Origin: Okibacterium fritillariae
GTDB taxonomy: Bacteria > Actinomycetota > Actinomycetes > Actinomycetales > Microbacteriaceae
Assembly (NCBI RefSeq): GCF_900167575.1
Contig: NZ_FUZP01000001.1
Coordinates: forward strand, 1,674,001-1,738,000
Direction of reading: 5' to 3'
Length of the DNA stretch: 64,000 nucleotides
Position numbers and translations under genes: made by a program. Of the stretch, positions 39,558 to 47,221 are shown in pieces. The notes below the pieces were generated by a model that worked only from the letters and a program-made list of their open reading frames with translations, searched no databases and was not told the origin of the DNA. How positions within the stretch are numbered: the stretch's first letter is position 1; each line of letters opens with the position of its first letter.

Positions 39558-41078
39558 TCAGGCTCGCGCGTTCTCCGGGAACGGCAGCTCGTCGAGGTCG
39601 ATGTTCGGGTTCGTATCCTGCGTGTCCACGAGCTCTTGCGCCTCGGCGTCGGTCTCGACGCTCGGCATCGAACCCGGCAGGGGCCGCTTCGCGGACTCCT
39701 TCATGAAGAAGATCGCGATCGCGCCCACGATGGACGTCGCGATCAGGTAGAACGCCGGCGTCAGGTCGTTACCGGTCCACTGCAGCAGACCCTCGATGAT
39801 GAACGGGGCCGTGCCACCGAAGATCGCCACCGCGACGTTGTAGGCGATCCCCATGCCGCCATAGCGACTGGATGTCGGGAACAGAGCAGGCAGCGACGAC
39901 GCCAGGTTCGCCACATAGAACGTCACGGGGAAGGCGATGAGCGCGAGTCCGGCCAGCGTCGACCAGATCTCGCCGACGCCCAGCAGCAGGAATGCGGGCA
40001 CGCTCAGGACGATCGTGCTTCCCGCGCCGATCCACAGCACGGGGCGGCGACCGATGCGGTCGGAGAGACGACCGGTCAGCGGGATGCAGAGAGACATCGC
40101 CACGAGCACGGGGATCGTCAGCAGCGTGCCGTGAACGGCGTCATACCCGAGCGAATCGGTCAGGTAGGTGGGCATGTAGGTCGTCAGCGCGTAACCGACG
40201 GTGTTGGCGGCCGCCACGAGCGCGATGGCGAGCACGATCTGGCGCCAGTAGGCACGGATGAGCGCGCGCGTTCCCTTGGGACCCTCGGCCGCGACATCCG
40301 CCTCGGTCTTGTTCTCCTGAGCATCCATCGTCGCCTGGAACGCGGGGGACTCCTCGATCTTCAACCGGAAGTAGATTGCGATGGCACCAAGCGGACCGGC
40401 CACGAGGAACGGCAGACGCCAGCCCCACTCGACCATCTCCTCGCTCGAGAGGATGAGTTGCATGACCGAGACGACGCCCGCGCCGATGGCGAAGCCGAAG
40501 TAGCTTCCGAGGTCGAGGATGCTCGCGAAGAAACCACGGCGCGCGTCGGGCGCGTATTCGCTCACGAAGGTCGTGGCTCCCGCATACTCACCGCCCGTCG
40601 AGAAGCCCTGGATGAGCTTCAGCAGGATCAGGAGGATGGGAGCCCAGAACCCGATGGTGTCGTAGTTCGGCAACACGCCGATGAGGAAGGTGGACGCCGC
40701 CATCAAGATGAGGGTCATGGCCAGGATGCGCTGGCGACCGAGACGGTCACCGAGACGACCGAAGATCACGCCGCCGAGGGGCCGGGCGATGAAGGTGACG
40801 GCGAAGACACCCAGGCTGAAGAGCACCTGCACGTTGCTCGGAGCGTCGGACAGGAAGACCTGGCCCATGATGACGGCGAGGTAACCGTAGACACCCACGT
40901 CGTACCACTCCATGGTGTTGCCCACCACGGTGCCGCCGACGGCCTTCTTCAACATCGCTTTGTCGACCACGTTGACGTCGGAAACCTGGAGTCGGCGCTT
41001 CTCAGGCGCCTTCTTGCCGCGCCGCCTGGCCAACAAGGCCTTGATCTGTGCGAAGGAATCGGTTCGCTGTTCGGTCAT
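39558..41078 (-). CDS. MFS transporter, metabolite:H+ symporter family
   Basis: A 506-residue membrane protein with twelve predicted helices and the MHS-family pattern: NTMEWYDVGVYGYLAVI in helix 1, RPLGGVIFGRLGDRLGRQRIL between helices 2 and 3 (the MFS loop signature), and QGFSTGGEYAGATTFVSEYAP in helix 4. These resemble proline/betaine (ProP), shikimate and dicarboxylate symporters; the substrate cannot be told from sequence. A basic N-terminal extension of about 45 residues and an acidic C-terminal tail are cytoplasmic. The frame stays open upstream through the tRNA gene, so the start is set at ATG 41078 (MTEQRTDSFAQI), preceded by AGCAGG. Confidence 0.88.
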   Translation of the reverse strand: MTEQRTDSFAQIKALLARRRGKKAPEKRRLQVSDVNVVDKAMLKKAVGGTVVGNTMEWYDVGVYGYLAVIMGQVFLSDAPSNVQVLFSLGVFAVTFIARPLGGVIFGRLGDRLGRQRILAMTLILMAASTFLIGVLPNYDTIGFWAPILLILLKLIQGFSTGGEYAGATTFVSEYAPDARRGFFASILDLGSYFGFAIGAGVVSVMQLILSSEEMVEWGWRLPFLVAGPLGAIAIYFRLKIEESPAFQATMDAQENKTEADVAAEGPKGTRALIRAYWRQIVLAIALVAAANTVGYALTTYMPTYLTDSLGYDAVHGTLLTIPVLVAMSLCIPLTGRLSDRIGRRPVLWIGAGSTIVLSVPAFLLLGVGEIWSTLAGLALIAFPVTFYVANLASSLPALFPTSSRYGGMGIAYNVAVAIFGGTAPFIIEGLLQWTGNDLTPAFYLIATSIVGAIAIFFMKESAKRPLPGSMPSVETDAEAQELVDTQDTNPNIDLDELPFPENARA

Positions 41079-41160
41079 CGCCTGCTCTTTCGATCGTGCC
41101 CCGAAGGGTCGGAAATTCTGGCGGATCAATCCGGCACTCATGGGGCCGGGCCAAATGAAA

Positions 41161-41202
41161 TCCCCGCTGGCTACCCCTTTCCTACGGGGTCCCCAGCGGG
41201 GA
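41161..41202 (-). terminator. Terminator of the tRNA-Leu gene
   Basis: A perfect 10-bp stem (41161-41170 with 41193-41202) encloses an inner 5-bp pairing (41173-41177 with 41186-41190). On the minus strand it lies 10 nt after the tRNA and is followed by ATTTCATTTG. It separates the tRNA from the transporter gene downstream. Confidence 0.75.
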
Positions 41203-41211
41203 GGGTGGTTG

Positions 41212-41294
41212 TGCCGGTGGTGGGACTCGAACCCACACGTCCTCTCGAACAAAGCATTTTGAGTGCTCCGCGTCTGCCATTCCGCCACACCGGC
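41212..41294 (-). tRNA. tRNA-Leu(CAA)
   Basis: On the minus strand the acceptor stem GCCGGTG pairs perfectly with CACCGGC, followed by discriminator A. The anticodon loop CTCAAAA gives anticodon CAA, decoding UUG. A long variable arm (GTTC-GAGA-GGAC) identifies a class II tRNA, and the T arm is GTGGG-TTCGAGT-CCCAC. CCA is not encoded. UUG should be a rare codon in this high-GC genome. Confidence 0.95.
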
Positions 41295-41311
41295 GCACAA
41301 CAACATCGACA

Positions 41312-41317
41312 AGATTA
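41312..41317 (-). promoter_or_regulatory. Candidate -10 box of tRNA-Leu
   Basis: On the minus strand TAATCT (plus-strand AGATTA) lies 17 nt before the mature tRNA 5' end. It is within 4 nt of the oppositely directed -10 box of pdtaR, so the two promoters overlap. Confidence 0.4.
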
Positions 41318-41320
41318 CCG

Positions 41321-41326
41321 TAGGAT
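41321..41326 (+). promoter_or_regulatory. -10 box of a leaderless pdtaR transcript
   Basis: TAGGAT ends 6 nt before the GTG start at 41333. No ribosome binding site is present. This is the clearest leaderless promoter in the window because only 38 nt separate the start codon from the divergent tRNA gene. Confidence 0.55.
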
Positions 41327-41332
41327 TTAGGC

Positions 41333-41938
41333 GTGACTGAGCAAGAAGCAACTCCAGCAGCCCCCCGCCGTGTCGTCGTGGCCGAAGATGAGTCCCTCAT
41401 CCGCCTCGATATCGTCGAAATTTTGCGCGACAACGGTTTCGAGGTGGTCGGCGAGGCCGGTGATGGCGAGACCGCCGTCCAGCTCGCCACCGAGCTGCGC
41501 CCCGACCTCGTCATCATGGATGTGAAGATGCCCCAGCTCGACGGCATCTCGGCGGCCGAGCGCCTCAACAAGGCGCAGATCGCCCCGGTCGTCCTCCTCA
41601 CGGCGTTCAGCCAGAAGGAACTCGTCGAGCGGGCGAGCGAGGCCGGCGCGCTGGCCTATGTGGTCAAGCCGTTCACACCTAACGACCTGCTGCCGGCCAT
41701 CGAGATCGCCCTCAGCCGCTACCAGCAGATCATCACGCTCGAGGCCGAGGTCGCCGACATGGTCGAGCGCTTCGAGACGCGCAAGCTCGTCGACCGCGCC
41801 AAGGGCCTGCTCAACGAGAAGATGGGCCTCACCGAGCCCGAGGCCTTCCGCTGGATCCAGAAGGCGTCCATGGACCGCCGCCTGACCATGCACGACGTCG
41901 CGCAGGCGATCATCGAGCAGCTCAGCGCGAAGAAGTAG
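41333..41938 (+). CDS. pdtaR: ANTAR-domain response regulator, PdtaR-like
   Basis: A two-domain regulator of 201 residues. The receiver domain (about residues 13-125) has the acidic pocket AEDES, the phospho-acceptor Asp in DLVIMDVKMPQ (about residue 61), the Thr in LLTAFS and the Lys in YVVKPF. The C-terminal ANTAR domain (about 140-200) has the RNA-binding pattern LVDRAKGLLNEKMGLTEPEAF, so it probably binds paired hairpins in mRNA and prevents termination when phosphorylated. The order pyk-pdtaR-polA matches M. tuberculosis, where the partner kinase PdtaS is encoded elsewhere; no kinase is in this window. Confidence 0.92.
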   Translation: MTEQEATPAAPRRVVVAEDESLIRLDIVEILRDNGFEVVGEAGDGETAVQLATELRPDLVIMDVKMPQLDGISAAERLNKAQIAPVVLLTAFSQKELVERASEAGALAYVVKPFTPNDLLPAIEIALSRYQQIITLEAEVADMVERFETRKLVDRAKGLLNEKMGLTEPEAFRWIQKASMDRRLTMHDVAQAIIEQLSAKK

Positions 41939-41954
41939 CCCGCACCACGACCCT

Positions 41955-41990
41955 GTTCGGCGCCGAGACATCGTTCAGCGCCGAGACATT
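41955..41990 (+). repeat. 18-nt tandem repeat, two copies
   Basis: GTTCGGCGCCGAGACATC (41955-41972) is followed directly by GTTCAGCGCCGAGACATT, two mismatches. It lies between the pdtaR stop and the terminator. Nothing suggests a function. Confidence 0.8.
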
Positions 41991-42012
41991 CGGCCGGGTT
42001 TTCCCACCCGAT

Positions 42013-42056
42013 ACGACGAAAGGCCCGCGACGCAGCAGTCGCGGGCCTTTCGTCGT
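42013..42056. terminator. 19-bp bidirectional terminator between pdtaR and thioesterase gene
   Basis: Positions 42013-42031 pair perfectly with 42038-42056 around the loop GCAGCA. The arm starts ACGACGAAAGG, so the 3' side ends CCTTTCGTCGT. Convergent genes lie on both sides. Confidence 0.88.
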
Positions 42057-42083
42057 CCTCGCTTGCGCGAAACGTGGCAGGGG

Positions 42084-42521
42084 TCAGGCAGAGGCCGCCG
42101 GAGCATCCTTGATCATGTTGGTGATGCGGATAGTGGAGCAGCGGCGCCCCTGCTCGTCGTCCACGGCGATCTCGTGCACGGTCAGGCTGCGGCCGAGGTG
42201 GATGGGCGTGCAGACGCCCGTGACGTACCCACTCGTGGCTGACCGCGTGTGCGTGGCGTTGATGTCGATGCCGACGGCCAGCTTGCCGGGCCCCGCGTGC
42301 AGATTGGCAGCCATCGACCCGAGCGACTCGCCGAGCACGACATAGGCGCCACCGTGCAACAACATGGCGGGCTGCGTGTTTCCTTCGACCGGCATGCGGG
42401 CGACAGCGCGCTGGGTGCCGAACTCCACGAACTCGATCCCCATCTTCTCGGCGAGGGCCCCGGCCCCGCGTTCGCGCACCCACTCGAGGGCGTCGTCCTG
42501 GGATGTCGTTGCGTCGGTCAC
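42084..42521 (-). CDS. Hotdog-fold thioesterase, PaaI family
   Basis: A 145-residue acyl-CoA thioesterase of the PaaI/4HBT type. The helix and turn LLHGGAYVVLGESLGSMAAN is the family active-site region, with Glu or Asp expected as the base (here GES), and INATHTRSATSGYVTG is the second conserved strand pair. The substrate is unknown; aryl- or acyl-CoA hydrolysis is likely. GTG at 42521 is preceded by GAGAGGA. It diverges from polA, whose promoter lies in the 80-nt gap. In M. tuberculosis thioesterase genes also lie near pdtaR and polA. Confidence 0.88.
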   Translation of the reverse strand: MTDATTSQDDALEWVRERGAGALAEKMGIEFVEFGTQRAVARMPVEGNTQPAMLLHGGAYVVLGESLGSMAANLHAGPGKLAVGIDINATHTRSATSGYVTGVCTPIHLGRSLTVHEIAVDDEQGRRCSTIRITNMIKDAPAASA

Positions 42522-42596
42522 GCGCGGTCCTCTCGTCAGTCGTCGTCGGCCGTCATCCGCACCCGACCTGCCCAGCAGAGTGTCGGTGCTCGCTTG

Positions 42597-42602
42597 TAGG
42601 CT
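42597..42602 (+). promoter_or_regulatory. -10 box of a leaderless polA transcript
   Basis: TAGGCT ends 6 nt before GTG at 42609 and 3 nt before the GTG at 42606. The 6-nt spacing seen elsewhere favours 42609 as both transcription and translation start. Confidence 0.5.
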
Positions 42603-42608
42603 GGTGTG

Positions 42609-45272
42609 GTGTCGGACATCGAAAAGCCTACCCTCCTCGTCATTGACGGTCACTCGCTCGCCTTCCGGGCGTTCTACGCCCTGCCGGTCGACAGTTTCCA
42701 AACCCGCGACGGGCAGCACACGAACGCCATCCACGGCTTCATCTCCATGCTGCTCAACCTGTTGAAGAACGAGAAGCCCACGCACATCGCGGTGGCGTTC
42801 GACATCTCGCGTTTCTCGTTCCGCACGCGTGAATACCCCGACTACAAAGGCACGCGCGGCGAGACGCCCGTGGAATTCATCGGTCAGATCCCGCTGCTGC
42901 AAGAGGCCCTCGCGGCCATGAACATCGTCACCATCACGAAAGAAGACTTCGAGGCCGACGACATCCTGGCCACGCTCGCGGCTCAGGGCACGACGCAGGC
43001 CTATCACGTGAAGGTGGTCTCGGGCGATCGCGACACCATCCAGCTCGTCAACGACGACGTCACGCTGCTCTACCCGTCGCGCCAGGGCGTCACCGACCTC
43101 ACGCGCTACGACCCGCCGAAGGTCTTCGAGCGTTACGGCATCGAGCCGCATCAATACCCCGAGATCGCGGCCCTCGTGGGGGAGACGAGCGACAACCTGC
43201 CCGGCATCCCCAAGGTGGGCGAGAAGACGGCCGTCAAGTGGCTGCTCAAATACGGCAGCCTCGACGAGATCCTGGCGCACGCCGACGAGATCACGGGCAA
43301 GGTGGGTGAGAGCCTGCGCGAGCACCAAGAGAACGCCGTGCGCAACCGCAAGCTCAACCGCCTCGTCACCGATCTCGACCTCCCCGTGTCGCTCGACCAG
43401 CTCGCCAAGCAGCCACTCGACGAGCAGTCCGTGCGCGACATCTTCGCTCGGCTCGAGTTCCGCACCCTGCTCGATCGGGTCCTCAAGCTCGAGGGCGTCG
43501 TCTCCGATGGAAGCGCCGAAGCCGCCGTCATCGAAGCCCAGCCCACCGCCCCCACCGCACAGCACCTCCTCGACGAAGAGCTGGGCGCCTGGCTCGCGCG
43601 AGCGGAGAAGGCCAACCCGGATGGCTTGGGCCTCATGGTGCACACCGTCGACGGCGTCCCCGTCAGCATCGGTGTCGCCACACCCAGCGAGTCCGTGCTG
43701 CTCGAATGGATCCCCGAACGCGCCGACTACGCACCGCTCGAGGCCTGGCTCGCGAGCGAGGCTCCGAAGGTGCTCTACGGGGCGAAGCCGCAGCTGAAGG
43801 CCCTCACCCGCGCGGGTCTCGCCCTCGGAGGCCTGGCCTTCGACGCCGAGCTCGCCGCCTATCTCCTGAAGCCCGGCGGCGCCGAGAAGGGCCTCGCCGA
43901 TCTCGTGGCGCGACGCCTGGGCGAGACCATGCCGGTCACCGATCCCAATCAGCTCGTGCCCTCCGAAGACTCGGGCTCGGCAGCGACAGACGCGTGGTAC
44001 GTGTTGCGTCTCGTCGAGCCGCTCACCGAGGCGCTCGACGAGGGATCGATCCGCGTTCTCCGCGAGATCGAGCTGCCCACCCTGCGCGTGCTCGCCGCCA
44101 TGGAGCTGCGCGGTGTCGCCGTCAACCACACGCAGCTCAGCGAGCTGTCGGCGCAACTGCTCGAGCGTTCGAACACTCTGGCCGCCTCGGCCTTCGCCGA
44201 GATCGGCCGCGAGGTCAACCTCGGCTCGCCCAAGCAGCTGCAAGAGGTGCTGTTCGACCAGCTGGGCATGCCCAAGACGCGCGCCAACAAGACGGGCTAC
44301 TCCACCGACGCCGGGGCCCTCGCCGATCTGCAGGCCAGCAACCCGCACCCGTTCCTCGACCTGCTGCTGCAGCACCGCGACGCGTCGAAACTGCGTCAGA
44401 TCGTCGAGACCCTCGACAAGACCATACGACCCGACGGCCGCATCCACACGAGTTATGTGCAGACGGGCACCTCGACGGGCCGTCTGTCATCCACCGACCC
44501 CAACCTGCAGAACATCCCCGTGCGCACCGAGGAGGGTCGCCGCATCCGCCAAGCGTTCGAGGTGGGCGAGGGTTACGACACCCTGCTCACGGCCGACTAC
44601 TCGCAGATCGAGATGCGCATCATGGCGCACCTGTCGGGCGACCCCGGCCTAATCGAAGCCTTCCAGGCCGGCGAAGACCTGCACCGCTTCGTGGGTTCGC
44701 GCATCTTCGGCGTCGACCCGCAAGATGTCACCTCCGCCATGCGCAGCAAGGTCAAGGCCATGTCCTACGGCCTGGCCTACGGGCTCAGCGCGTTCGGCCT
44801 GTCGAAGCAGTTGCGCATCGACCAGTCCGAGGCGAAGCAGCTCATGACCGACTACTTCGCCCGCTTCGGTGCCGTGCGCGACTACCTGCGCAACGTGGTC
44901 GAGCAGGCGAAGGTCGACGGCTACACGACCACGATCTACGGCCGCCGACGCCCCTTCCCCGAGCTGAAGAGCCCCAACCGCGTGCTGCGTGACAACGCCG
45001 AGCGTGCGGCCCTCAACGCGCCCATCCAGGGCTCGGCGGCCGACATCATGAAGATCGCCATGATCCGCATCGAAGACGAGTTCGCCGAGCGCGGGCTGCG
45101 CAGTCGCATGCTCATGCAGGTGCACGACGAATTGATCTTCGACGTGATGGACGACGAGTGGGACGACGTCGAGTCCATCGTCCGCACGCACATGGCGGGG
45201 GCAGCCGACCTCGCCGTGCCGCTCGACGTGCAGGTGGGTCGCGGGGCCAACTGGAACGACGCCGCGCACTAG
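42609..45272 (+). CDS. polA: DNA polymerase I
   Basis: Repair and lagging-strand polymerase of 887 residues. Domain order: 5'-3' exonuclease (residues 1-290; LLVIDGHSLAFRAFYA, EDFEADDILATLA, GDRDTIQLV, GIPKVGEKTA), a central 3'-5' exonuclease-like domain (about 310-490) that lacks the acidic DxE residues and so is probably inactive, as in other actinobacteria, and the family A polymerase domain with DYSQIEMRIMAHLSGD (motif A), RSKVKAMSYGLAYG (motif B) and QVHDELIF (motif C). The start is GTG 42609 by promoter spacing; GTG 42606 adds one residue. Confidence 0.97.
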   Translation: MSDIEKPTLLVIDGHSLAFRAFYALPVDSFQTRDGQHTNAIHGFISMLLNLLKNEKPTHIAVAFDISRFSFRTREYPDYKGTRGETPVEFIGQIPLLQEALAAMNIVTITKEDFEADDILATLAAQGTTQAYHVKVVSGDRDTIQLVNDDVTLLYPSRQGVTDLTRYDPPKVFERYGIEPHQYPEIAALVGETSDNLPGIPKVGEKTAVKWLLKYGSLDEILAHADEITGKVGESLREHQENAVRNRKLNRLVTDLDLPVSLDQLAKQPLDEQSVRDIFARLEFRTLLDRVLKLEGVVSDGSAEAAVIEAQPTAPTAQHLLDEELGAWLARAEKANPDGLGLMVHTVDGVPVSIGVATPSESVLLEWIPERADYAPLEAWLASEAPKVLYGAKPQLKALTRAGLALGGLAFDAELAAYLLKPGGAEKGLADLVARRLGETMPVTDPNQLVPSEDSGSAATDAWYVLRLVEPLTEALDEGSIRVLREIELPTLRVLAAMELRGVAVNHTQLSELSAQLLERSNTLAASAFAEIGREVNLGSPKQLQEVLFDQLGMPKTRANKTGYSTDAGALADLQASNPHPFLDLLLQHRDASKLRQIVETLDKTIRPDGRIHTSYVQTGTSTGRLSSTDPNLQNIPVRTEEGRRIRQAFEVGEGYDTLLTADYSQIEMRIMAHLSGDPGLIEAFQAGEDLHRFVGSRIFGVDPQDVTSAMRSKVKAMSYGLAYGLSAFGLSKQLRIDQSEAKQLMTDYFARFGAVRDYLRNVVEQAKVDGYTTTIYGRRRPFPELKSPNRVLRDNAERAALNAPIQGSAADIMKIAMIRIEDEFAERGLRSRMLMQVHDELIFDVMDDEWDDVESIVRTHMAGAADLAVPLDVQVGRGANWNDAAH

Positions 45273-45280
45273 AGCGACCG

Positions 45281-45310
45281 TCGGTGTCGGTGGCGGTGGC
45301 GGTGGCGGTG
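45281..45310 (+). repeat. Hexanucleotide repeat upstream of DUF885 gene
   Basis: Five 6-nt units: TCGGTG twice, then GCGGTG three times. The array ends 17 nt before the -10 box of the next gene, so it occupies the place of the -35 element. Confidence 0.9.
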
Positions 45311-45326
45311 GCCGACGATCCGGGCC

Positions 45327-45332
45327 TAGGCT
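45327..45332 (+). promoter_or_regulatory. -10 box of a leaderless DUF885 gene transcript
   Basis: TAGGCT ends 7 nt before the ATG at 45340, with no ribosome binding site between. The hexamer repeat lies directly upstream. Confidence 0.5.
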
Positions 45333-45339
45333 CGGAAAC

Positions 45340-47019
45340 ATGAGTGCTGATACCCCCCGCGACGCCACCCCCATCGACGCCATCGCCGAACGATGGGTCG
45401 ACACGCTCGTCGAGCTCGACCCGCTGCTCGGCACGTACATCGGTCGCGCCGAGGCCAACCGGAGCTACGGTGACTTCTCACCGGCCGGCCACGAGGCCTA
45501 TCTCGACGCCGCAAAGAACACCATCCGAGATCTGGATGCCGCCACCCCCGTCGACAGCGTCGACGACGTCACCCGCACCGACCTCCGCAACGAGCTCCTC
45601 CTCGACGTCGAGTCGAGCGACGCCGGCCTGCACCTGCGCGACCTCAACGTCATCGCCTCGCCGGCGCAAGGCATCCGCGAGATCTACGACCTCATGCCCA
45701 CGGCAACGGTCTCCGATTGGGACGACATTTCGGCCCGACTCAAAGCCCTTCCCGCGGCCGTCGACGGCTACATCGAAACGCTACGCACGGGCATCCGGCA
45801 GGGCATTGTCCCCGCGCGCCGCCAGGTCGCCGAGGTGTTCGAGCAGGTGAAGCGGTATGGCGCATCCGACGGTTTCTTCGTCGCGCTCGGCGCCAATGCG
45901 AGCCCCGAGCAAGGCTCACTGCCGGCCTCCCTCGCCAACGACCTCTCGGTCAACGCCGGAGCCGCCGCCGTGGCCTACGGCGGACTCGCCGACTTCTTGG
46001 CGCGCGAACTCGAACCCGTCGCCGGTGACAACGACGCCGTGGGTCGCGAGATCTACGCCCTGCAGTCCCGCCGTTTCCTCGGCGCCACGATCGACCTCGA
46101 CGAAACCTACGAGTGGGGCGTCGAAGAACTGCAGCGCATGGTCGACGAGCAGGAGTCCATCGCGAGACAGATCAAGCCCGGAGCATCCGTCGCCGAGGCC
46201 ATCGCGTTCCTCGAGCAGGACGACTCGCGCAAACTGCACGGAACCGACGCGCTGCGCGAATGGATGCAGCAGACGAGCGACCGCGCGGTCGAGGAACTCG
46301 GCCGCAGCCACTTCGACATCCCCGACGAGATCCGTGCGCTCGAATGCATGATCGCTCCGACGCAGGAGGGCGGCATCTACTACACGGGCCCCACGGATGA
46401 CTTCTCCCGTCCCGGCCGCATGTGGTGGTCGGTGCCCGAGGGCGTCACCGAGTTCGACACCTGGCGCGAACTCACCACGGTCTACCACGAGGGTGTTCCG
46501 GGCCACCACCTGCAAATCGGCCAGGCCGTCTACAACCGCAAGACGCTCAACACGTGGCGCCGCCAGCTGGCCGGCACCTCCGGTCACGCCGAGGGATGGG
46601 CCCTCTACGCCGAACGCCTCATGGAGCAGCTCGGCTACCTCGACGACCCGGCCGACCGCCTCGGCATGCTCGACGGTCAGCGCATGCGTGCGGCCCGCGT
46701 GGTGCTCGACATCGGCGTGCACCTCGGCAAACAGCGCCCCGACGGCCAGGGCGTGTGGGATGCGGACTACGCGCTCGAGTTCATGGGCCGCAACGTCAAC
46801 ATGAACGATGGCTTCGTGCGCTTCGAAGTGAACCGCTACCTCGGATGGCCGGGCCAGGCGCCCTCCTACAAGGTGGGCCAGCGCATCTGGGAGCAGCTGC
46901 GTGATGAGTATGCCCGGCGCGCCGGCGCGGACTTCCAGATCAAGGAGTTCCACCGCGAGGCGTTGAACCTCGGGGGAGTGGGCCTCGACACCCTGCGCAC
47001 GGCCCTCTTCACGGACTGA
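45340..47019 (+). CDS. DUF885 family putative metallopeptidase
   Basis: A 559-residue protein of the DUF885 family, related to gluzincin-type zinc peptidases. The zinc motif is in TTVYHEGVPGHHLQIG at about residues 384-399 (HExxxGHH pattern), and the second conserved block GTSGHAEGWALYAERLM is about 25 residues later; both are intact. No signal peptide is seen, so it should be cytoplasmic. Members are thought to be carboxypeptidase-like, but the substrate here is unknown. It is monocistronic, between polA and rpsA. Confidence 0.87.
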   Translation: MSADTPRDATPIDAIAERWVDTLVELDPLLGTYIGRAEANRSYGDFSPAGHEAYLDAAKNTIRDLDAATPVDSVDDVTRTDLRNELLLDVESSDAGLHLRDLNVIASPAQGIREIYDLMPTATVSDWDDISARLKALPAAVDGYIETLRTGIRQGIVPARRQVAEVFEQVKRYGASDGFFVALGANASPEQGSLPASLANDLSVNAGAAAVAYGGLADFLARELEPVAGDNDAVGREIYALQSRRFLGATIDLDETYEWGVEELQRMVDEQESIARQIKPGASVAEAIAFLEQDDSRKLHGTDALREWMQQTSDRAVEELGRSHFDIPDEIRALECMIAPTQEGGIYYTGPTDDFSRPGRMWWSVPEGVTEFDTWRELTTVYHEGVPGHHLQIGQAVYNRKTLNTWRRQLAGTSGHAEGWALYAERLMEQLGYLDDPADRLGMLDGQRMRAARVVLDIGVHLGKQRPDGQGVWDADYALEFMGRNVNMNDGFVRFEVNRYLGWPGQAPSYKVGQRIWEQLRDEYARRAGADFQIKEFHREALNLGGVGLDTLRTALFTD

Positions 47020-47083
47020 GTCGACCGCACCGGCACGCTTTTTCCGGCCGCAAGTCCCGCGCCCTGCACCTCGGACGCGGGAG

Positions 47084-47113
47084 TTGCTGGCGACCCATGA
47101 AAACACGTAGGAT
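47084..47113 (+). promoter_or_regulatory. Promoter of rpsA
   Basis: TTGCTG (47084-47089) and TAGGAT (47108-47113) with an 18-nt spacer. It gives a leader of about 100 nt. The palindrome at 47118-47133 covers the transcription start. Confidence 0.6.
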
Positions 47114-47117
47114 TGAC

Positions 47118-47133
47118 TGTCACATTTGTGACA
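47118..47133. promoter_or_regulatory. 16-nt palindrome at the rpsA transcription start
   Basis: TGTCACA-TT-TGTGACA is a perfect inverted repeat starting 4 nt after the -10 box, a position where a bound repressor would block transcription. The regulator is not known. Confidence 0.5.
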
Positions 47134-47221
47134 ACCAACATCCGTTCGCCGCATCGCTTTCAGACGCGAAATCACCGAAGCCGTGCGGCCTGATTCATGT
47201 CCATACTGGAGTAATCACTCA

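Noticed and set aside
41210-41296. tRNA-Leu with a C2-A71 mismatch
   Set aside because: That came from reading the acceptor stem two bases off. With the 5' end at 41294 the stem GCCGGTG/CACCGGC is perfect.
41079-41351. N-terminal extension of the MFS protein
   Set aside because: The frame is open through the terminator and the tRNA-Leu gene, but the extension is not transporter-like and a normal start with a ribosome binding site is at 41078.
45281-45310. CRISPR-like or minisatellite array
   Set aside because: Units are 6 nt without spacers; it is a simple sequence repeat. No CRISPR array or cas gene occurs in the window.
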